Origin: Micromonospora matsumotoense | GTDB lineage: Bacteria; Actinomycetota; Actinomycetes; Mycobacteriales; Micromonosporaceae | Length of the DNA: 64,000 nucleotides | NCBI RefSeq assembly: GCF_900091525.1 | Contig: NZ_FMCU01000001.1 | Span: 1 to 64,000, forward strand | Reading direction: 5' to 3' | In this document: piece after piece, positions 60,403 to 64,000 of the stretch | Layout of the letters: every line of letters starts with the position of its first letter | Position numbering within the stretch: the first letter of the stretch is position 1 | Position numbers and translations under genes: made by a program | Notes under the pieces: generated by a model | The model's input: only the letters and a program-made list of their open reading frames with translations | Database searches by the model: none | What the model was told of the DNA's origin: nothing

Positions 60403-62858
60403 CGGTGACCGACCCGCACGACGGGCCGACCCCTCCGCGCCGCCCCGACCGCCCGGAGGCAGCCGGCGACGGACCGGTCGGCGACGGACCGGATCGCGCG
60501 GTGGCCGGCGACGGCAGGCCGGCCGGCGACGGGCGGGACCGCGCGGTGACCGGCAATGGCGGGCCGGCCGGCGGCGGGCGGGAGCGGGCGACGGGCCGGG
60601 TCGCCGGGCGGCTGCTCCGGGCCGCCGTGGTGCCGACGGCGCTGGTCGCCGCCATCGGGCTGGCCGGCGTGGTGCTCAACCGGGTGTACGCGGGTGACCT
60701 GCTGATCCGGCTGGTGTGCGGCGCGGCCCTGGGCGCGGTGCTGGTCAGCGTGGCGACCCGCCGGTTGCCCTCCTGGCTGGTGGCGCCGCTGTCGGTGGCC
60801 GCCATGCTCGGCGCGACGGCCTGGTCGGTGCGGCTCGCCGCCGACCACGCCGATCTGCCGGGTGGTTTCCTCGACGTGACCGCCGACGCCGCCGGCAACG
60901 CGGTGCCCCGCCTGCTCACCGCGATGATCCCGGTCGAGCCGGCGCCGGACACGGTGCTGGTGCCGGTGGTCGCCGCCTGGTTGGCCGGGCTGGCCGGTGC
61001 CGAGGTGGCGCTGCGGGCCGGGCGGGTGCTGCTCGGCTTCCTGCCGGCCACGTCGCTCTATGTCGGGGCCGTCTACGTGGTCGGCCCGAACGCGGGACCG
61101 GCGATCTGGCCGACGGTGGCCTTCGCCGGGCTGGTCGCGGTCGCCCTGGCCGGCGGGCGTGCCTCCGGCGCGGACCCGACCGTCGGCCTGCCACCGGGCG
61201 TCCGGGCCACGGTGCGGGTCAGGGCGACGGCGGTCTCCGCCGCCGGGGTGGCGGTGGTGGTCGGGCTCGCCGCCCTGCTCGGTCCGGTGCTGGCCGGATG
61301 GGTCGACCACCGGCCGGTCGACCCACGTCGTTACGTGCCACCGCCCCGGGTGGAGTCGCTGGACGAGAACCCGCTGATCCGGATCTCCGGGTGGGCGTTG
61401 GACCCGCAGCGCAAACTGCTGGACGTGTCGACCCGGGCCCCGGCCGGTGGGCCCACCACGATCCGGTTGGCGGTGCTCAGCGACTACGACGGGGTCACCT
61501 GGCGGGTCGGCGCGACCTACCGCACCGCCGGGCGGGTCCTGCCCGTCACGGACCCGGGGCCGGGGGTGGTGGACACCGTCCGGCAGGAGATCACCGTGGC
61601 CGGGTTGACCGGCCGCCTGCTGCCGGCGGTGGCCACCCCCCGGTCGGTCGACGGCGCGCGGGTGGCGTACGACCCGGAGAGCGGGACGCTGATCCGACCG
61701 GAGGGGCTGGTGCCGGGGTTGACGTACACGGTCACCTCGGCACGGGAACAGCCGGAGGCGAACCTGCTCGGCACCGCCGACGTACCGGCCGGTGCGCAGG
61801 TGGCCCGGGTGCTGCGGGTGGCCGACGGGACGCCGGAGCCGTTGCGCCGGCTCGCCGCCCAACTGGCCGAGGAGAACGGTGCCCCGTACGCGCGGGCGGC
61901 GGCCGTGGAGCAGTTCCTCGCCGAGCACTACCGGCTGGTGGCGGACGCGCCGAGCGGGCACGCGTACCCGAATCTGGAGTTCTTCCTGTTCGGGCCGCGC
62001 GGTGGCGGCGGTCAGCGGGGCACTTCGGAGCAGTTCGCCGCCGCCTTCGCGGTGCTGGGCCGGTTGACCGGGCTGCCCACCCGGGTGGTGGTGGGGTTCA
62101 CCTCCCGGGGGGACGGGCCGGTCCGGGCCGCCGACGCGTACGCCTGGCCGGAGGTGCTCTTCTCGGGGGTGGGGTGGGTGCCGTTCGACCCGCGGCCCCG
62201 CCCCGACAGCACGCCCCGTCCGGTGGAGGAGGATTTCCGTCCGGCACCGCAGAGCCCGCCGCCGTCGGAGGTGCCCGAACCGACCCTGACCCCGCCGACC
62301 ACCCCACCGGCGGTGGCCGCACCGGGCCGGGAGGTCGAGGACCGCGGCGGGCGGACGCCGCTGCTGGTGGGGGCCGGCACCGGCGGCTTGCTGCTGGCCG
62401 GGGTGGCCCTGGGGGTGCTGGCCTGGCGCCGTCGGGCGCAGACCCGGAACCGGCTGACCCGGGGTGACCCGGGCACCCGGGTCGGCGGCGCGTGGCGGCA
62501 CACCACCGACGCGCTGCGGCTGTCGGGACGGCCGGTCGGCGGGGAGCTGTCCGCCACCGAGATCGCCGACCGGGCCCGGCAGGCCCTCGCCGAGGACGCC
62601 GGCCGCGCCGGGGGTTCCCGTCCCGCCGGGAGTTCCGGCCGTGGCGGGAACTCCGGCGGCGGGGACCCGGTGGGGCTGGCGGAGCTGGCCGGGCTGCTCA
62701 ACCAGGCGGCCTTCGCCCCGGGCACGCTGACCGACGCCCAGGCCGACCGGGCGCGGCGCATCGCCGAGGAGTACGCGACGGCGCTGCGGGCGGCCCGTCC
62801 GCGCTGGCGGCGGCTGCTCTGGTCGGTGCGTCCCGGCCCGCTGCGCTGGCCCCGCTGA
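60396..62858 (+). CDS. Transglutaminase-like membrane protein (TgpA type), catalytic residues replaced
   Basis: 820 residues from ATG 60396. A Gly/Asp-rich N-terminus of about 65 residues precedes at least six membrane helices (LVAAIGLAGVVLNRVYAGDL, VLLGFLPATSLYVGAVYVV, AVVVGLAALLGPVLAGW). An extracytoplasmic region holds the transglutaminase-like core at about 530-600 (GTSEQFAAAFAVLGRL, PTRVVVGFTSRG, WVPFDPRP). A last helix (LLVGAGTGGLLLAGVALGVL) and a cytoplasmic DUF4129-like tail complete the TgpA layout. At the catalytic Cys position there is Ser544 and at the His position Tyr582, while Asp598 is kept. It is therefore probably not a cysteine enzyme but a scaffold of the MoxR/DUF58 complex. 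Confidence 0.8.
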   Translation: MVTVTDPHDGPTPPRRPDRPEAAGDGPVGDGPDRAVAGDGRPAGDGRDRAVTGNGGPAGGGRERATGRVAGRLLRAAVVPTALVAAIGLAGVVLNRVYAGDLLIRLVCGAALGAVLVSVATRRLPSWLVAPLSVAAMLGATAWSVRLAADHADLPGGFLDVTADAAGNAVPRLLTAMIPVEPAPDTVLVPVVAAWLAGLAGAEVALRAGRVLLGFLPATSLYVGAVYVVGPNAGPAIWPTVAFAGLVAVALAGGRASGADPTVGLPPGVRATVRVRATAVSAAGVAVVVGLAALLGPVLAGWVDHRPVDPRRYVPPPRVESLDENPLIRISGWALDPQRKLLDVSTRAPAGGPTTIRLAVLSDYDGVTWRVGATYRTAGRVLPVTDPGPGVVDTVRQEITVAGLTGRLLPAVATPRSVDGARVAYDPESGTLIRPEGLVPGLTYTVTSAREQPEANLLGTADVPAGAQVARVLRVADGTPEPLRRLAAQLAEENGAPYARAAAVEQFLAEHYRLVADAPSGHAYPNLEFFLFGPRGGGGQRGTSEQFAAAFAVLGRLTGLPTRVVVGFTSRGDGPVRAADAYAWPEVLFSGVGWVPFDPRPRPDSTPRPVEEDFRPAPQSPPPSEVPEPTLTPPTTPPAVAAPGREVEDRGGRTPLLVGAGTGGLLLAGVALGVLAWRRRAQTRNRLTRGDPGTRVGGAWRHTTDALRLSGRPVGGELSATEIADRARQALAEDAGRAGGSRPAGSSGRGGNSGGGDPVGLAELAGLLNQAAFAPGTLTDAQADRARRIAEEYATALRAARPRWRRLLWSVRPGPLRWPR

Positions 62859-63013
62859 CCACCCGGCACGGTCCCGCGACCCGGTGACAGGCGAGCGGCT
62901 CACCCCGGGCCCGCGCGGCATGCACGGCGGCGGCCGGTGGTCGACCACGACGGCGGGTGGCGGCGACCACGAGAGCGGCGGCGGGGTGGCGACCACGCCG
63001 GCGGGGGTGGCGA

Positions 63014-63820
63014 CTACGGCGGCGGCGGGGTGGCGCGCAGCCGGCGGACGAGTTTGCGCAGGCCGGCCTGCCAGCCGTCCGGGTCCTCGGCGCGGCGCAC
63101 CGCGTACCCGGCGACCTCCGGGTGGGGCAGGATGAGGAAACGCTCCTCGGCCAGCCCGGCGACCACCGCGTCGGCGACCTGGTCGGGGGTGAGCACCGGG
63201 CCGGAGGCGGCGATCACCCGGGCGGCCAGGTGGCCGGTGGCCAGCCCGTCGGCGAGCATCGGGGTGTCCACCCCCTGCGGGCACAGGGCGCTGACCCGGA
63301 GGCCCTGGTCCCGGTAGGTGATCGCCAACCACTCGGCCAACCCGACCGCCGCGTGTTTGGTGGCGGTGTACGGGGCGTCGCCGACCGCCGTCAGCACCCC
63401 CGCCGCCGAACAGGTGTGCATCAGGTGGCCACCGCCCCGGGCCAGCATGCCGGGCAGCACGGCGCGGGCGGCGTACACGTGGGCCAGCACGTTGACCCGC
63501 CAGGCCCGGTCCCAGTCGGCGTCGGGGGCCTCGATGCCGACGCCGGTGGCCACGCCCGCGTTGGCGCAGAACAGGTCGATCCGGCCGTACCGTCGCTCGG
63601 TGTCGGCCACCAGGTCGCGGACCTGGCCCTCGTCGGCGGCATCGACGGCGACCGCCCGGGCGACCGGGCCGACGGTCTGCGCCACTGCGGCGGTCGCCTC
63701 GGCGTCCAGGTCGGCCAGGACGACGGCGGCGGCCCCCTCGGCGGCGAAGCGGCGGGCCAACGCGGACCCGATGCCGCCCGCGCCCCCGGTGATCACCACC
63801 ACCCGGTCGGTCAGGTTCAT
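63014..63820 (-). CDS. Short-chain dehydrogenase/reductase
   Basis: 268 residues from ATG 63820; the longer frame to 63889 overlaps the upstream gene. Classical SDR: nucleotide-binding VVVITGGAGGIGSALARRF, LADLDAEATAAVA with the cofactor-selecting acidic residue, CANAGVATGVG, catalytic Ser in HTCSAAGVL, Tyr and Lys in PYTATKHAAV, then LCPQGVDTPM. The Asp after LAD suggests NAD(H) rather than NADP(H). The substrate is not predictable. It follows the partial gene at the window edge almost without gap, so both are in one operon. Confidence 0.85.
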   Translation of the reverse strand: MNLTDRVVVITGGAGGIGSALARRFAAEGAAAVVLADLDAEATAAVAQTVGPVARAVAVDAADEGQVRDLVADTERRYGRIDLFCANAGVATGVGIEAPDADWDRAWRVNVLAHVYAARAVLPGMLARGGGHLMHTCSAAGVLTAVGDAPYTATKHAAVGLAEWLAITYRDQGLRVSALCPQGVDTPMLADGLATGHLAARVIAASGPVLTPDQVADAVVAGLAEERFLILPHPEVAGYAVRRAEDPDGWQAGLRKLVRRLRATPPPP

Positions 63821-63821
63821 C

Positions 63822-64000
63822 TCAGTGCCGTCCCGTCGGCTGCCCGCTGCGGCGCGCGTCCGCCCCGCTCCCCGGGGCCGGCGGCGCACCGGCCCGGCCG
63901 TCCAGGGCCGGCGGCGGTCCCAGCCGGGCGATCACGTCGCCCAGCGCGGCGGCCCCGCCGGCGGCCAGCTCCGGGGTGGGCAGCAGGGCGAGCACCGGCA
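63822..64000 (-). CDS. C-terminal end of a gene cut by the window edge
   Basis: The minus-strand frame is open from the edge to TGA at 63824-63822. The 58 visible residues (PVLALLPTPELAAGGAAALG, VIARLGPPPALDGRAG, then a Gly/Pro/Arg tail) cannot be assigned. The stop lies one base before the SDR start codon, so the genes are co-transcribed. Confidence 0.5.
   Translation of the reverse strand, partial: PVLALLPTPELAAGGAAALGDVIARLGPPPALDGRAGAPPAPGSGADARRSGQPTGRH

Noticed and set aside
62930..63040. Imperfect repeats GGCGACCAC/GGCGACTAC near the end of the SDR gene
   Set aside because: Short, irregular GC-rich repeats with no spacing regularity; not a CRISPR or iteron array.
59328..63332. 1334-codon minus-strand frame across the DUF58 and transglutaminase genes
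   Set aside because: Very GC-rich plus-strand genes give long open antisense frames; the translation is Arg/Pro/Gly-rich and has no domain.

Overview
The window looks like a high-GC actinobacterial chromosome, most likely Micromonosporaceae. This is an inference from GC-rich codon use, frequent GTG starts, a BTAD/LysM protein and a MoxR-DUF58-transglutaminase operon; no rRNA or species marker is present. It divides at a tRNA-Leu(GAG) gene at 52129-52212. Left of the tRNA is about 52 kb that reads as a mobile, conjugative-type island. Right of it is ordinary chromosome.

Island, left part (1-4.1 kb): an IS5-type transposase tail, then three minus-strand genes of accessory character: a membrane-anchored coiled-coil protein, an endonuclease VII-like HNH protein and an AbiTii-domain protein. 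Transfer module (4.2-19.0 kb, plus strand): VirB2-like pilin, VirB6/TrbL-like membrane protein, a truncated PrgI gene, VirB4 ATPase, VirD4 coupling protein, a replication-relaxation protein, a run of small unknown genes each followed by a perfect hairpin, a winged-helix protein with an acidic linker, DUF932, and a membrane-anchored transglycosylase/NlpC-P60 wall hydrolase. No HUH relaxase was recognised. Similar CTGACA/TGTCAG motifs precede three transcription units.

Accessory section (19.0-34.6 kb): decayed IS copies, two paralogous secreted proteins in opposite orientation, a 2318-residue protein with LamG domains inserted inside another LamG domain, a secreted RTX-repeat protein, and duplicated gene fragments. 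Tad module (34.7-45.5 kb, minus strand): CpaB, TadZ-like, TadA, TadB, TadC, a Flp-type pilin, three TadE/TadG-like pseudopilins, a large LysM/BTAD protein, a prepilin peptidase and a membrane protein. A winged-helix regulator at 45.8 kb lies between GTAC palindromes, next to a lipoprotein and a secreted protein. The right end (47.8-52.1 kb) has a PD-(D/E)XK-type nuclease candidate, an IS remnant, a small gene and a large serine recombinase whose last codons lie in the 3' end of the tRNA gene. This is the likely right attachment junction. The left junction was not found.

Chromosome, right part (52.4-64.0 kb): a TPR/proline-rich/Fn3 membrane protein, a beta-propeller-like/Fn3 membrane protein, MoxR ATPase, DUF58 protein, a transglutaminase-like membrane protein whose catalytic Cys and His appear replaced, then a minus-strand short-chain dehydrogenase and a partial gene.

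The island combines a conjugation-type T4SS with a complete Tad pilus. A plausible reading, not proven, is that the Tad pilus gives adhesion or mating contact, the wall hydrolase opens peptidoglycan, and the T4SS moves the DNA.
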